Below are positions 32,102 through 41,262 of a stretch of DNA of 42,661 nucleotides, in pieces (within the stretch, counting starts at the first letter, position 1; each line of letters begins with the position of its first letter). The DNA comes from JBLHGU01 sp047615875 (lineage in GTDB: Bacteria; Pseudomonadota; Gammaproteobacteria; Arenicellales; CAJQKF01): positions 1 through 42,661 of the forward strand of contig JBLHGU010000025.1 in the NCBI GenBank assembly GCA_047615875.1. Direction: 5' to 3'. Made by a program: the position numbers and the translations under genes. Under the pieces are notes generated by a model that saw only the letters and a list, made by a program, of their open reading frames with translations, was not told the DNA's origin and made no database searches.

Positions 32102-34177
32102 ATGAGTCTTCAGCAAATATTGCAACGATGTACCGAAAATCGGCATCGATGTTTGATCATTATAAAAGGTAATGGAGTCCGCTCCTTAGCTGTTGCAGAG
32201 AGACTTTGTGTCCAACTGAATAATGTTCAACGAATTGGTCTCGCGGGTTCGAGGCGGAAAAAGTCCTCTGTCACGAGCTTTCTTGGTCAGGAGTGCGATT
32301 CAGTAATATTTGATGTTCGTTCAGGATTTGACCTGGATCAATTTGCGGCATTGGCGGGTAGCATCAGAGCCGGTGGTCAGATGATTTTACTAACACCGGA
32401 ATTTTCGAAATGGCAGAGCTTTGAAGACCCCGATACCAGACGTTGGATCCCCCATGCAGAAAATCCGCTGAGCTTTGGCCACCGTTTTATTACCCGCTGG
32501 ACCAAACTAGCAGGAGCTGATCCTGATGTTTTCATATTAAATCCGCAGAAATGTACGGAAGATGAGAGGTTGACAATTATTCCGTCAAAAACACCTGTTT
32601 ATCGAATAACCGTAGAACAATCTGCGGTAATCCGTGCTGTGGGGAGGGTGCTAAATGGTCACCGCCGTCGGCCGCTACTATTGACCGCAGATCGTGGTCG
32701 TGGAAAGACCGCTGCATTGGGAATGGCTGCTGCTGAGCTACTGAAGAATTCTGCTATTTGTATCGGCGTGGTGGCTGTTAAGAAGTCGGCCCTAGAAGCG
32801 TTGTTTCGTCATGCGAACTATGAACTTGGCAATGATCCTGATGATGAATTCTCGATCCAGCATAAGCAATCGAGCGTTAGATATTTAAGTCTTCAGCAAT
32901 TATTAAACGGTGACGAGAGCCTGGACCTGGTGATGGTTGATGAGGCAGCGGCTTTCCCTTTGTCTGTCTTAACTAGGATATTGAGTAAATTCAGCCGCCT
33001 GGTATTCTCTACCACTATTCATGGTTATGAGGGTTCCGGGCGCGGATTCGCCCTTAAGTTTGACCAGCTTGTGCAACAGCAGAGTCGAGGAGTCGCCAGA
33101 TTAGAAATTAAGACCCCAATTCGTTATAACAATGATGATCCACTGGAGAACTTTATTTTTCAAAGCTTATTGCTCAATGCGGAACCGGGGTCAGGTCTCG
33201 GACGATTGCAGCCTGAAAAGCTATCTATAAGATATTTATCCCAAGACGAACTTCGCGACAATGAAGGATTAATGCGGCAGGTGTTTGGTCTTTTGGTGCA
33301 GTCCCATTATCGCACTCGTCCCAGTGATGTCAGGCAGTTTATGGATTCGCCCCAGATGCGCATAGTTATTGCCGAACAGGGGCATAGGGTAGTTGGTGTG
33401 TTGGTGTTGGCAAGTGAAGGCGGTTTGAATGAGACGACATCAGAACAAATCTGGTTAGGAAATACCCGCCCACGCGGTCATTTGTTTGCCGAGTCGCTGG
33501 CATTTCAATTAGGTTTGAGAGAGGGGGCTGCCCTTTGTGGTGCGCGTATCGTACGGGTGGTCGTTCACGCCGACCTAAGGCGTTCAGGAATCGGTAAGAA
33601 GTTGCTTAAATTCGTTGTCAATCAATCTCAACAGCAAGGGCTGGACTATGTTGGTAGTTCTTTCAGTCTGGGAGAGGGCATGATCCCTTTTTGGGAAGGC
33701 TGTGAATTTAAGACTATTCGAGTGGGCTATAAACAGCAGACAGCAAGTGGCGCACCGGCTGTTCTGGTCATTAAAGTTCTGTGGGCAGAGCTGGAGGCAA
33801 TGCAAATGAAACTAGCTACGGATTTTCGCAGTCGATTGTTGCTCGAACTGCCAGCACGACAATGTGCTATTGAATCGACATACGTTCTGGAATTGTTGCA
33901 ATCGGAGCGGTTTATTGATGCTTATACAAAGGACACAGAAATTCTACGATTTATTAATGGTAGCTGTAGTCTGGATTCTGTATGGCTGAGCGCTCATCGT
34001 GCTGCGTGTCATCTAGTTTCTGATTCAGCTTTACAAGATGGCTTTCGAATTCTTCTGGTCGATACAATTCTGAAACAGGGCAGGGCTGGTGAGGATTTGA
34101 AGGGTTCTGATGGCAGGAGTCAGATTACCGAAAGGGTTCGGCAGGGTTTTCGGGATTATTTTGCTACTGAGTTGTAG
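32102..34177 (+). CDS. tmcA: tRNA(Met) cytidine acetyltransferase TmcA
   Basis: From ATG 32102 (GGAG at 32089-32092) the protein has 691 residues. Its domains follow TmcA order: an N-terminal DUF1726-like domain, a RecA-like helicase domain with Walker A TADRGRGKTAALG and a DEAA-type motif (LVMVDEAAAFPL), then a GNAT acetyltransferase domain (about 370-540, VVHADLRRSGIGKKLL), and a C-terminal tRNA-binding part. TmcA makes N4-acetylcytidine at the wobble base of elongator tRNA-Met, using acetyl-CoA and ATP or GTP. An in-frame TTG at 32093 would add three residues. A strong terminator lies between it and the convergent hppA. Confidence 0.95.
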   Translation: MSLQQILQRCTENRHRCLIIIKGNGVRSLAVAERLCVQLNNVQRIGLAGSRRKKSSVTSFLGQECDSVIFDVRSGFDLDQFAALAGSIRAGGQMILLTPEFSKWQSFEDPDTRRWIPHAENPLSFGHRFITRWTKLAGADPDVFILNPQKCTEDERLTIIPSKTPVYRITVEQSAVIRAVGRVLNGHRRRPLLLTADRGRGKTAALGMAAAELLKNSAICIGVVAVKKSALEALFRHANYELGNDPDDEFSIQHKQSSVRYLSLQQLLNGDESLDLVMVDEAAAFPLSVLTRILSKFSRLVFSTTIHGYEGSGRGFALKFDQLVQQQSRGVARLEIKTPIRYNNDDPLENFIFQSLLLNAEPGSGLGRLQPEKLSIRYLSQDELRDNEGLMRQVFGLLVQSHYRTRPSDVRQFMDSPQMRIVIAEQGHRVVGVLVLASEGGLNETTSEQIWLGNTRPRGHLFAESLAFQLGLREGAALCGARIVRVVVHADLRRSGIGKKLLKFVVNQSQQQGLDYVGSSFSLGEGMIPFWEGCEFKTIRVGYKQQTASGAPAVLVIKVLWAELEAMQMKLATDFRSRLLLELPARQCAIESTYVLELLQSERFIDAYTKDTEILRFINGSCSLDSVWLSAHRAACHLVSDSALQDGFRILLVDTILKQGRAGEDLKGSDGRSQITERVRQGFRDYFATEL

Positions 34178-34184
34178 ATAAAAA

Positions 34185-34208
34185 AAGGGCCGGTAAAAAC
34201 CGGCCCTT
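34185..34208. terminator. Bidirectional terminator between tmcA and hppA
   Basis: AAGGGCCGGT, loop AAAA, ACCGGCCCTT is a perfect 10-bp stem with an A run on its left and Ts on its right. It can end transcription of both converging genes. Confidence 0.85.
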
Positions 34209-34248
34209 AATTCAGCCTATTCTAAAAACTAATTAAGCTTTTATCAAG

Positions 34249-36261
34249 CTAGCCTAACAATGGAGCAATAACCAAACTGACGATTGCCATAACATTGATA
34301 AGGATATTCATGGATGGGCCAGAAGTATCCTTGAATGGATCACCAACGGTGTCTCCAACTACTACTGCAGTATGGGTTTCTGAACCCTTGCCGCCTAGAT
34401 TACCGCGCTCAACATATTTCTTGGCATTGTCCCAGGCGCCGCCGGCGTTAGCCATGGTTAGTGCTAGCAGTACACAACCCAACAGAGCGCCACCAAGCAT
34501 GCCGCCCAGCGCGGCGGGGCCTAACAGAAAGCCAACTACAACAGGAGATCCCACCGCCAGTACACCTGGCAGAATCATCTTTTTCAAGGCAGCCTGCGTT
34601 GCGATATCAATACATTTTGCGGTATCAGGTTCTGCTTTGCCTTCCAGAAGACCGGGGATTTCGCGGAACTGACGACGAATCTCGTGAATCATCTCGAATG
34701 CCGCATCGCCAACAGCGGTCATCGTAATGCTACCGATTGCGAACGGGAAAATACCACCAAGGAACATTCCCGCCAGTACTAGTGGATCATTTAGTAGCAG
34801 TTCAAAGTTTTCCACATGCAAGGCAACAGTTTCGATGTACGCCGAAATAATCGCCAGGGCAGCCAGTGCTGCAGCGCCGATAGCGAAACCTTTGCCAATA
34901 GCTGCCGTGGTGTTGCCAAGCTCATCCAGAGAGTCGGTTATTTTGCGAACATCTTCACCTAAGCCAGCCATCTCGGCAATACCGCCGGCGTTATCAGCAA
35001 CCGGTCCATAAGCGTCAATCGCCATGGTAATACCGACGGTTCCCAGCATGCCGACGGCTGCGATACCGACACCATACAAGCCCACCAGTTCAGTAGATAT
35101 CAAGATTATGGCGCAGATCACCAACACGGGGATGGTGACTGACTGCATGCCAATAGCAAGACCCGTAATCATGACTGTGGCTGGACCTGTTTGACCACTT
35201 TCGGCAATTTTAATTACCGGCTTGCCAGCTGTGTAATATTCAGTAACCAGGCCAATGATTATTCCACCCGCAGCACCAACCACTACAGCCCACCAGACGT
35301 TCGTGGACAGTCCGGACATGGTAACCACGAAGTAGGCAGCAATGATAAACAAAATGGTTGCGCCAATTGTGCCTGTGCGCAATGCAATTTCCGGAGCCCG
35401 AGCTGCATTCATCCTGACAATCTGAATGCCTAGAATTGAGCAGATCATGCCTGCAGATGCCAAAGCCAACGGCAGGAACATCAGACTTTCCTGGCTACCC
35501 AATGTGGCTAGCACCGCGGGTGTCAGAGTTGCTGCAATAGCGATAGTGGCGATCATAGATCCACAATAGGATTCGAATATATCTGAGCCCATACCTGCAA
35601 CGTCGCCAACATTATCACCAACGTTATCTGCGATAACGCCCGGATTTCTTGGGTCGTCCTCGGGAATGCCAGCTTCAATTTTGCCTACCAGATCAGCACC
35701 AACGTCGGCACTCTTGGTGAAAATGCCACCACCAACACGAGAAAATAAGGCAACCGATGAAGCGCCCATGCCAAAGCCATGAATTACGTGAGCTGTATGA
35801 GGATCCCCGCCGAAAGCGAGATATAAAACACCCAGTCCAAGCAGGCCCATGGCAGCAACACAAAGACCCATAATTGAGCCTCCGTAGAAAGCTACAGTAA
35901 GAGCCTCAGCGGCACCACTTTTATGTGCTGCAGTTGTGGTTCGCACATTCGCCTTGGTGGCAGTGTACATGCCGATATAACCGGCTGTGGCAGAACAGAT
36001 CGCGCCAAGAGCGAAGGCCACGGTGGTCATCCAACCCAGGTCGGAGAAAAATATCAGTGTTCCACAAATCAACGTAAAAATTAATAAATAGGTGTATTCA
36101 CGTCGCATGAATACCATAGCACCGCTATGAATAGCGTCGCCAATTTCAACAACTTTGCCGGTTCCGCCATCGTACTGCAAAACCAGCTTGTAGACAGCGA
36201 ATGCGGCGATCAGGCCGATTACGCCAAGTATGATTGGCGCGTATAAAACAGCATCCATCAA
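34249..36261 (-). CDS. hppA: Membrane-bound ion-translocating pyrophosphatase
   Basis: The 670-residue protein has about 16 hydrophobic segments and the invariant pyrophosphate-binding motifs DVGADLVGKIEAG, EDDPRNPGVIADNVGDNVGD and, near the end, GDTVGDPFKDTSGPS. It couples hydrolysis of PPi to pumping of H+ or Na+ across the membrane. The local motif GNTTAAIGKG has alanine where K+-independent enzymes have lysine, so it should be of the K+-dependent type. Whether it moves H+ or Na+ is not settled by what I can read. A GGGAGG site precedes the ATG. It is divergent from the soluble pyrophosphatase gene ppa. Confidence 0.97.
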   Translation of the reverse strand: MMDAVLYAPIILGVIGLIAAFAVYKLVLQYDGGTGKVVEIGDAIHSGAMVFMRREYTYLLIFTLICGTLIFFSDLGWMTTVAFALGAICSATAGYIGMYTATKANVRTTTAAHKSGAAEALTVAFYGGSIMGLCVAAMGLLGLGVLYLAFGGDPHTAHVIHGFGMGASSVALFSRVGGGIFTKSADVGADLVGKIEAGIPEDDPRNPGVIADNVGDNVGDVAGMGSDIFESYCGSMIATIAIAATLTPAVLATLGSQESLMFLPLALASAGMICSILGIQIVRMNAARAPEIALRTGTIGATILFIIAAYFVVTMSGLSTNVWWAVVVGAAGGIIIGLVTEYYTAGKPVIKIAESGQTGPATVMITGLAIGMQSVTIPVLVICAIILISTELVGLYGVGIAAVGMLGTVGITMAIDAYGPVADNAGGIAEMAGLGEDVRKITDSLDELGNTTAAIGKGFAIGAAALAALAIISAYIETVALHVENFELLLNDPLVLAGMFLGGIFPFAIGSITMTAVGDAAFEMIHEIRRQFREIPGLLEGKAEPDTAKCIDIATQAALKKMILPGVLAVGSPVVVGFLLGPAALGGMLGGALLGCVLLALTMANAGGAWDNAKKYVERGNLGGKGSETHTAVVVGDTVGDPFKDTSGPSMNILINVMAIVSLVIAPLLG

Positions 36262-36403
36262 AAACCTCCCAGAGAACTAGAGTTAGTAAAAGTAGTAATA
36301 AAAATGCGGCGGGATTATATCAAAGGAAATCGATTGCGACATAAATACAAACTATTAAAAATGCTCATTGTGATTTCGCCTATTATGGCTAGAATTCCGC
36401 CTT

Positions 36404-36424
36404 GCCAGAGTTATTCACTCTGGC
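36404..36424. promoter_or_regulatory. Inverted repeat in the hppA-ppa divergent region
   Basis: GCCAGAG-N7-CTCTGGC is a perfect 7-bp inverted repeat in the middle of the 265-bp region between divergent pyrophosphatase genes. It could be an operator serving both or an RNA stem in the ppa leader. No regulator can be named. Confidence 0.4.
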
Positions 36425-36526
36425 TCACTGGTCTGAAGATATCTTTCAGGCCCGTTGCTGGTTAAAAGTATCCTCTTTTAGCCGCTGCTACGGCAGTCCT
36501 ATCCATTCCTCTCAAGTGGAGTTTTT

Positions 36527-37057
36527 ATGATTCTGGATCGTGTTCCAAGTGGCAAATCCATTCCTGATGATATTAATGTCATTATTGAGATCCCTCTCAA
36601 TGCCGACCCAGTCAAATATGAGGTCGACAAGGATACCGGTGCGATGTTCGTCGATCGATTTATGGCGACAGCTATGCATTACCCCTGTAACTACGGCTAT
36701 GTGCCCCACACTTTGTCTGATGATGGTGATCCTGTCGATGTGCTGGTTGTCAGCCCACTGCCGTTGATTACCGGTTCTGTGGTACGTTGCAGACCGGTTG
36801 GTATGTTAGAAATGGAGGATGAGTCTGGCGAAGACGCAAAAATTCTTGCTGTGCCCGTCGATAAGCTGACTAGCCTATATAGCCATATTAATAACTTTCG
36901 GGATTTGCCGCGGGAAATTTTAGATCGAATTGCTCACTTTTTCGAGCATTATAAGGATCTTGAACCCGGTAAGTGGGTGAAGATTGCCGGCTGGGCAGAT
37001 GTAGAGCGTGCCAAGGCTGAGATTATGAAATCAATAGACATGGCTCGAAAATCTTAG
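36527..37057 (+). CDS. ppa: Soluble inorganic pyrophosphatase (family I)
   Basis: The 176-residue protein is a family I PPase of bacterial hexameric type. Visible active-site segments are VIIEIPLNADPVKYEVDK, YPCNYGYVP, and the signature DGDPVDVLV with its metal-binding aspartates. It splits cytosolic PPi to drive biosynthetic reactions. The length equals the E. coli enzyme. The ATG is preceded by AAGTGGAG. Its position back to back with hppA puts energy-wasting and energy-conserving PPi hydrolysis side by side. Confidence 0.97.
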   Translation: MILDRVPSGKSIPDDINVIIEIPLNADPVKYEVDKDTGAMFVDRFMATAMHYPCNYGYVPHTLSDDGDPVDVLVVSPLPLITGSVVRCRPVGMLEMEDESGEDAKILAVPVDKLTSLYSHINNFRDLPREILDRIAHFFEHYKDLEPGKWVKIAGWADVERAKAEIMKSIDMARKS

Positions 37058-37120
37058 CTACCCTAACTGGTTAACTGCTCCGGGGTATACTAGCCGTCTC
37101 TTTATTCAGGCCCTTATTTA

Positions 37121-38182
37121 ATGACTAGAAAAACTTATAAAATTGCTGCAATTCCAGGAGATGGTATTGGTAAAGAGGTTTTGCCAGAGGGAATTCGCGT
37201 ACTTGAGGCCGCTGCGTCAAAATTTAGTTTCGCCTTGCAATGGGAAGAATTCAACTGGTCCTGTGAAAATTACACGCGCACCGGCAGTATGATGCCTGAT
37301 GATGGCCTGGATCAGATTCGCCACCACGATGCGATTTTTCTCGGCGCGGTGGGCTTTCCCGGTGTGCCTGATCACGTGTCGTTATGGGGTCTTTTGATAC
37401 CTATTAGGCGAAATTTTCGTCAGTATGCGAATCTAAGACCGGTTCGTCTGATGAAAGGGGTCACGTCACCTTTGGCTGGAATGTTGCCAGGAGATATCGA
37501 TTATCTGGTTGTGCGGGAAAATAATGAGGGTGAATATTCGGAAATCGGCGGTCGTCTCTATGAAGGCAGCGAAGAAGAATTAGTAGTTCAGCAGAATGTT
37601 TTTACCCGAAAAGGTGTCGATCGAATTTTGCGATTTGCCTTTGAGCTTGCTTCTAAGCGTTCTCGAGGACAGGTAACGTCTGCCACCAAGTCCAACGGCA
37701 TTATGCATTCCATGCCCTTTTGGGATGAAAGATTCGCCGTTATGGGAGCTGAATATCCCACTATAAAGACCAATCAGTTTCATGTCGACATTCTCTGTGC
37801 TCACTTTGTGCAACACCCTGACTGGTTCGATGTGGTTGTGGCGTCAAATCTGTTTGGGGACATACTGTCTGATCTGGGACCTGCTACAACAGGCACTATT
37901 GCGATTGCTCCCTCGGCAAATTTAAATCCTGAACGGCAATACCCCTCTATGTTCGAGCCGGTACATGGATCAGCCCCAGATATATATGGTCAGGGAATTG
38001 CTAATCCAGTAGGTCAGATTTGGTCTGGTGTTATGATGCTGGAGCACCTAGGTGAGCAGGAAGCCGCCGATGCAGTATTTAAAGCTATTGAAACTGTCGT
38101 CGAGTACGGTCCGAAAACCGCGGATTTGGGCGGCAATTCAAGCACCATGGAAATGGGTAAGGCAATAGCCGAGCTGGTCTAA
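37121..38182 (+). CDS. Tartrate / D-malate dehydrogenase (decarboxylating), isopropylmalate dehydrogenase-like
   Basis: The 353-residue enzyme belongs to the beta-decarboxylating dehydrogenases. It shows IPGDGIGKEV, the substrate region RRNFRQYANLRPVR, VVRENNEGEYSEIGG with the catalytic Tyr, and FEPVHGSAPDIYGQGIANP. LWGLLIPIRRNFRQYANLRP and NNEGEYSEIGGR are characteristic of the TtuC/DmlA subgroup rather than LeuB or isocitrate dehydrogenase. It uses NAD and a divalent metal on D-malate, tartrate or related 2-hydroxyacids; the true substrate cannot be fixed. It follows ppa by about 60 bp and ends next to the second MITE-like copy. Possible symbols are ttuC or dmlA. Confidence 0.88.
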   Translation: MTRKTYKIAAIPGDGIGKEVLPEGIRVLEAAASKFSFALQWEEFNWSCENYTRTGSMMPDDGLDQIRHHDAIFLGAVGFPGVPDHVSLWGLLIPIRRNFRQYANLRPVRLMKGVTSPLAGMLPGDIDYLVVRENNEGEYSEIGGRLYEGSEEELVVQQNVFTRKGVDRILRFAFELASKRSRGQVTSATKSNGIMHSMPFWDERFAVMGAEYPTIKTNQFHVDILCAHFVQHPDWFDVVVASNLFGDILSDLGPATTGTIAIAPSANLNPERQYPSMFEPVHGSAPDIYGQGIANPVGQIWSGVMMLEHLGEQEAADAVFKAIETVVEYGPKTADLGGNSSTMEMGKAIAELV

Positions 38183-38187
38183 TCTAA

Positions 38188-38338
38188 GGAACCTCTGACC
38201 AATGCACCCTGAATTGCCAAAGCGACGTAAATAAAAAATACCGATTTTTTATTTACTCCCATTTTCAATCACATACAGTGCTCGAAATTGTCAGTGTATC
38301 CCTGCACCGATCGAAACACTGAATAAATCAGGGCGTCC
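38188..38338. mobile_element. 151-bp MITE-like non-autonomous element, copy 2
   Basis: This copy has the same 151-bp length as that at 2058-2208 and about 76% identity by hand alignment with no gaps. The left flank is CTAA (38184-38187). The right flank is CGAA (38339-38342), a duplication with one change. It contains a perfect 12-bp A/T stem, GTAAATAAAAAA / TTTTTTATTTAC, around 38230-38259, while the second hairpin (TCAGTGTA / TGCACCGA) has decayed. It fills nearly the whole gap between convergent genes, so it may now serve as their terminator. Confidence 0.72.
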
Positions 38339-38344
38339 CGAATT

Positions 38345-39274
38345 CTAAACGCTGGATACGGGTTTTTTCTTGTGCGCTCTGGGGTGAGCCTTATCATAGA
38401 CTTTGGCAAGATGCTGATAATCCAGATGGGTGTAAACTTGGGTAGTCGATAGATCGGCATGCCCAAGCATTTCCTGAACGGCTCGCAAGTCGCCACTGGA
38501 TTCGAGAATGTGACTGGCAAATGAGTGCCGCAGCATATGTGGATGCACATGTTTGGTCAGACCCTGGCTGATTGCCCACTTTTCCACTCTTTTCTGAATG
38601 GATCGAATGCCCAGTGCATTACCTCTATTATTAAGAAATACGGCTGTTTGACTTGCTGCCGCAAGTTTACGGCGTCGAATTAGCCAGCTACCTAAGGCAG
38701 ATGCTGCATGGCGGCCAAATGGCACAATTCTTTGTTTGCTGCCTTTGCCCTCAAGAGTTACCAGATTCTGATCAAAATCCAGAGCATTCAATGTGAGTTT
38801 GGCCACCTCGGATACCCTTAAACCGCTGGAGTACATTAACTCCAGAATGGCATGATCGCGGTATTCAATATCTGGGCCGGGTTTAATATCCACTAAAGCG
38901 CCAGCTTCATCGGTATTCAGTGTATTGGGTAACTTGCGTGGGGATTTCGGCGCACGAACCCCTTCAAACGGGTTGGAATTAAGTACTTTTCTGTTTGATA
39001 AATAACGATAAAATGTGCGTGCAGCAGATAACTTTCGTTGAATGCTAATGCCGGAAAGTCCACCCTGATGCATACGTGCTGGGTAGATACGTGCTTGCGG
39101 GTGGGTAATTTCGTCCCAGGCCTCGATTCCCTGATCTTGGGCAAATTCCGCTAACCGCTTCAGATCACGCTTATAGGCATCCACAGTATAATTGGACAAA
39201 CCTCTTTCAGAGGCTATATGCCGGATAAATTGATTGATATCTTCTTCAAGCGTCGGAGCTGCTAGTTTGCTCAT
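38345..39274 (-). CDS. xerC: Tyrosine recombinase XerC
   Basis: The 309-residue protein has the SAM-like N-terminal core-binding domain (about 10-100) and the catalytic domain with the full set of active-site residues: Arg in YSSGLRVSEV, Lys in GKGSKQRIVP, HxxR in HMLRHSFASH, and His plus the nucleophile Tyr in LGHADLSTTQVYTHL. With XerD it resolves chromosome dimers at dif. The gene order dapF-DUF484-xerC supports XerC rather than XerD. It overlaps the DUF484 gene by 29 bp. The end of the gene lies 3 bp from the flank of the MITE-like element. Confidence 0.95.
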   Translation of the reverse strand: MSKLAAPTLEEDINQFIRHIASERGLSNYTVDAYKRDLKRLAEFAQDQGIEAWDEITHPQARIYPARMHQGGLSGISIQRKLSAARTFYRYLSNRKVLNSNPFEGVRAPKSPRKLPNTLNTDEAGALVDIKPGPDIEYRDHAILELMYSSGLRVSEVAKLTLNALDFDQNLVTLEGKGSKQRIVPFGRHAASALGSWLIRRRKLAAASQTAVFLNNRGNALGIRSIQKRVEKWAISQGLTKHVHPHMLRHSFASHILESSGDLRAVQEMLGHADLSTTQVYTHLDYQHLAKVYDKAHPRAHKKKPVSSV

Positions 39275-39935
39275 CGCGTGACAGCCGGGTGAAAGTTGTG
39301 GTTAGCAGTTTTTGTAACTGGGTCAGAAACTTCGTGCCAGTAGTTTCCTGATAGCGTTTCTCGTTTTCAGAACCAAAGGTCAAAACCAAATTATGTTGGG
39401 ATTCCGCATCAAGTTCTATTGGGATAATCGCTACCGATGCGATGCCAGCTCCCGATCCAGCAAATAATTTACTGAGTAGTTCCGGGTTAGGTGAGCTGTT
39501 GCAATGGGCTTGTGTGCGATCAAACTGCTGCAAAAGTTCAATCGCCTCATTACCTTGTTTTAGATCTATATGCTCGAGTTGAAACAAATCTTTTAATTTT
39601 TGTGGCAGATTAGTCAGCAAGCTGCTTAGTGACGTTTGCTGTAGTAAAAACAATGTGCATTGTTCTACCGACTCCTGCAGTTTTTCGTTGGACCGTGCAT
39701 TATTTACTAATCCATTCAGCTTCTTGTTGGTTGTCTCTTGCTGTTCTCTGAGGACCAGCAATTGACGCTCCAAAAGTGAGATGGTTTTACCACTAGTTGG
39801 ATGCGGAATGATTAATTCAGCGAGTAACTGGGGAAAACGAGAGAAGAAATCAGGATGACTTCGTAAGTGTTTCGCTAGCTCTGCTTCTTTCTGTTGCAAG
39901 GTGTGCTCGATTTGGGAATTGTTATCTGTGCTCAT
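39246..39935 (-). CDS. DUF484 family protein (GAF-like)
   Basis: The 229-residue protein starts with KEAELAKHLRSHPDFFSRFPQLL, then IPHPTSGKTISLLERQL, both characteristic of the DUF484 family found between dapF and xerC in gammaproteobacteria. A coiled coil (about 50-85) leads into a GAF-like domain. The biochemical role is unknown. It overlaps dapF by 1 nt and xerC by 29 bp, so the three are one operon transcribed leftward. Confidence 0.9.
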   Translation of the reverse strand: MSTDNNSQIEHTLQQKEAELAKHLRSHPDFFSRFPQLLAELIIPHPTSGKTISLLERQLLVLREQQETTNKKLNGLVNNARSNEKLQESVEQCTLFLLQQTSLSSLLTNLPQKLKDLFQLEHIDLKQGNEAIELLQQFDRTQAHCNSSPNPELLSKLFAGSGAGIASVAIIPIELDAESQHNLVLTFGSENEKRYQETTGTKFLTQLQKLLTTTFTRLSRDEQTSSSDA

Positions 39936-40774
39936 TAATTAGTGTGGTCAATCTGACCGTCATAAACATGTACAGCGTCTCCACGCAGGAATACTGTCCG
40001 GGCTCCTCCGGCATAGTTCACTTGAAGCCTGCCACCGGGCAGGTTCACCTCAACATTTTCTTCCAACAAACCAAGTTGGCGACCCGATACTACTGCAGCG
40101 CAGGCACCACTGCCACAGGCCTGGGTCTCTCCAGTGCCGCGCTCATAGACACGCAGTTTTATTCGCTTCGAGTTTTCGATTTGCATGAAGCCGACATTGG
40201 TTCTTTCAGGGAATAGTGGGTGGCACTCCACCTGAGAACCAATTTTATCTACTTCTGCTGAGCTCACGTCATCAACCAGCAAAACTGCGTGGGGATTGCC
40301 CATCGACAAAATACTAAACTCGAGTGCGGTGTTGTCTAGCGGTATGGAGTAGGTGGGTTGTGTTTGGTTTGCTGCAAATGGGATTTCGCCTGGCTCAAAT
40401 CTCGGCCTGCCCATATCGACTGTCACGCTGTCGTCCAGATTACGGCTGAGTGTCATGCGAGTATGGGATGATGTGTTAACTACAATATCGGATTTATCGG
40501 TCAAATTATTATCAAATAAATATTTGGCAAAGCATCGCGCTCCGTTGCCACATTGCCCCGATTCACTACCATCCGGATTATAAATTCGAAACATAAAGTC
40601 AATATCATCATCTGGATCACTTTCTGCCACAAGAATTTGGTCACAGCCAATGCCGCGTTTGCGGTCGGCAATGTGACGAGCCAGTGAAGGCGCTATGTTC
40701 AGTGATTGACGCACGCCATCGAGAACAACGAAGTCGTTTCCTAAAGAGTGCATCTTGCTAAAACGCAATGACAT
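39935..40774 (-). CDS. dapF: Diaminopimelate epimerase
   Basis: The 279-residue protein contains both active-site cysteine loops, GQCGNGARCF and QACGSGACAA, and the usual start RFSKMHSLGNDFVVLDG. DapF interconverts LL- and meso-diaminopimelate without cofactor, feeding lysine and peptidoglycan synthesis. The length is standard. It is the first gene of the dapF-DUF484-xerC operon and is divergent from a small membrane-protein gene across 100 bp. The small lipoprotein gene often found upstream of dapF is not seen here. Confidence 0.97.
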   Translation of the reverse strand: MSLRFSKMHSLGNDFVVLDGVRQSLNIAPSLARHIADRKRGIGCDQILVAESDPDDDIDFMFRIYNPDGSESGQCGNGARCFAKYLFDNNLTDKSDIVVNTSSHTRMTLSRNLDDSVTVDMGRPRFEPGEIPFAANQTQPTYSIPLDNTALEFSILSMGNPHAVLLVDDVSSAEVDKIGSQVECHPLFPERTNVGFMQIENSKRIKLRVYERGTGETQACGSGACAAVVSGRQLGLLEENVEVNLPGGRLQVNYAGGARTVFLRGDAVHVYDGQIDHTN

Positions 40775-40874
40775 TATGATTGTATTTTAATGGAGAAAAA
40801 CCGATTATACCGCACAGTCCGTGCAGTGATGTTATTGTTGCCCGCCAACTTTTCAGGTATTTAAAAATTTCCGG

Positions 40875-41159
40875 ATGACAATAAAGAGCAAGTTTTTTTC
40901 TACTATTCACTGGCTACGTGACCATCCACAGCCATGGATTCGTATTGTCGCCGGAGTTTTGCTGATATGTGGGGGTATTCTGGGTTTTCTGCCTATACTT
41001 GGTTTCTGGATGATTCCTCTTGGTCTAATGCTATTGGCAGTGGATTTTCCCTGGGCAAAGAGATTGCTAGTTCGATTTAAGTTGCTGATTCGAAGCTTAC
41101 GAAAGCGATATAAAAAGTGGAAGGGCGTAGGTCGTCACACATCGAATCCGAATCAGTAG
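40875..41159 (+). CDS. Small membrane protein of the PGPGW-like type
   Basis: The 94-residue product has two close hydrophobic helices (about 22-58) with FLPILGFWMIPLGLMLLAVDFPWAKR. This recalls the PGPGW family (glycine/proline turn, then a 'DFPWA' segment), although the PGPGW core itself is replaced by PILGF. The C-terminal 30 residues are strongly basic, so the tail should be cytoplasmic. The function is unknown. It is divergent from dapF. Confidence 0.7.
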   Translation: MTIKSKFFSTIHWLRDHPQPWIRIVAGVLLICGGILGFLPILGFWMIPLGLMLLAVDFPWAKRLLVRFKLLIRSLRKRYKKWKGVGRHTSNPNQ

Positions 41160-41262
41160 CAAATAGCCGCAATTTACAATGCAGTGGGCTTGTTGATATT
41201 TGACACATTGAAGTTCTCCCATCACTTGCCTGGTTTATAAGTAACTATCAACACAAAATGCG

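Noticed and set aside
34295..34672. Plus-strand open frames antisense to hppA
   Set aside because: They are proline-rich products of reading alanine/glycine-rich hppA codons in reverse and have no start signals.
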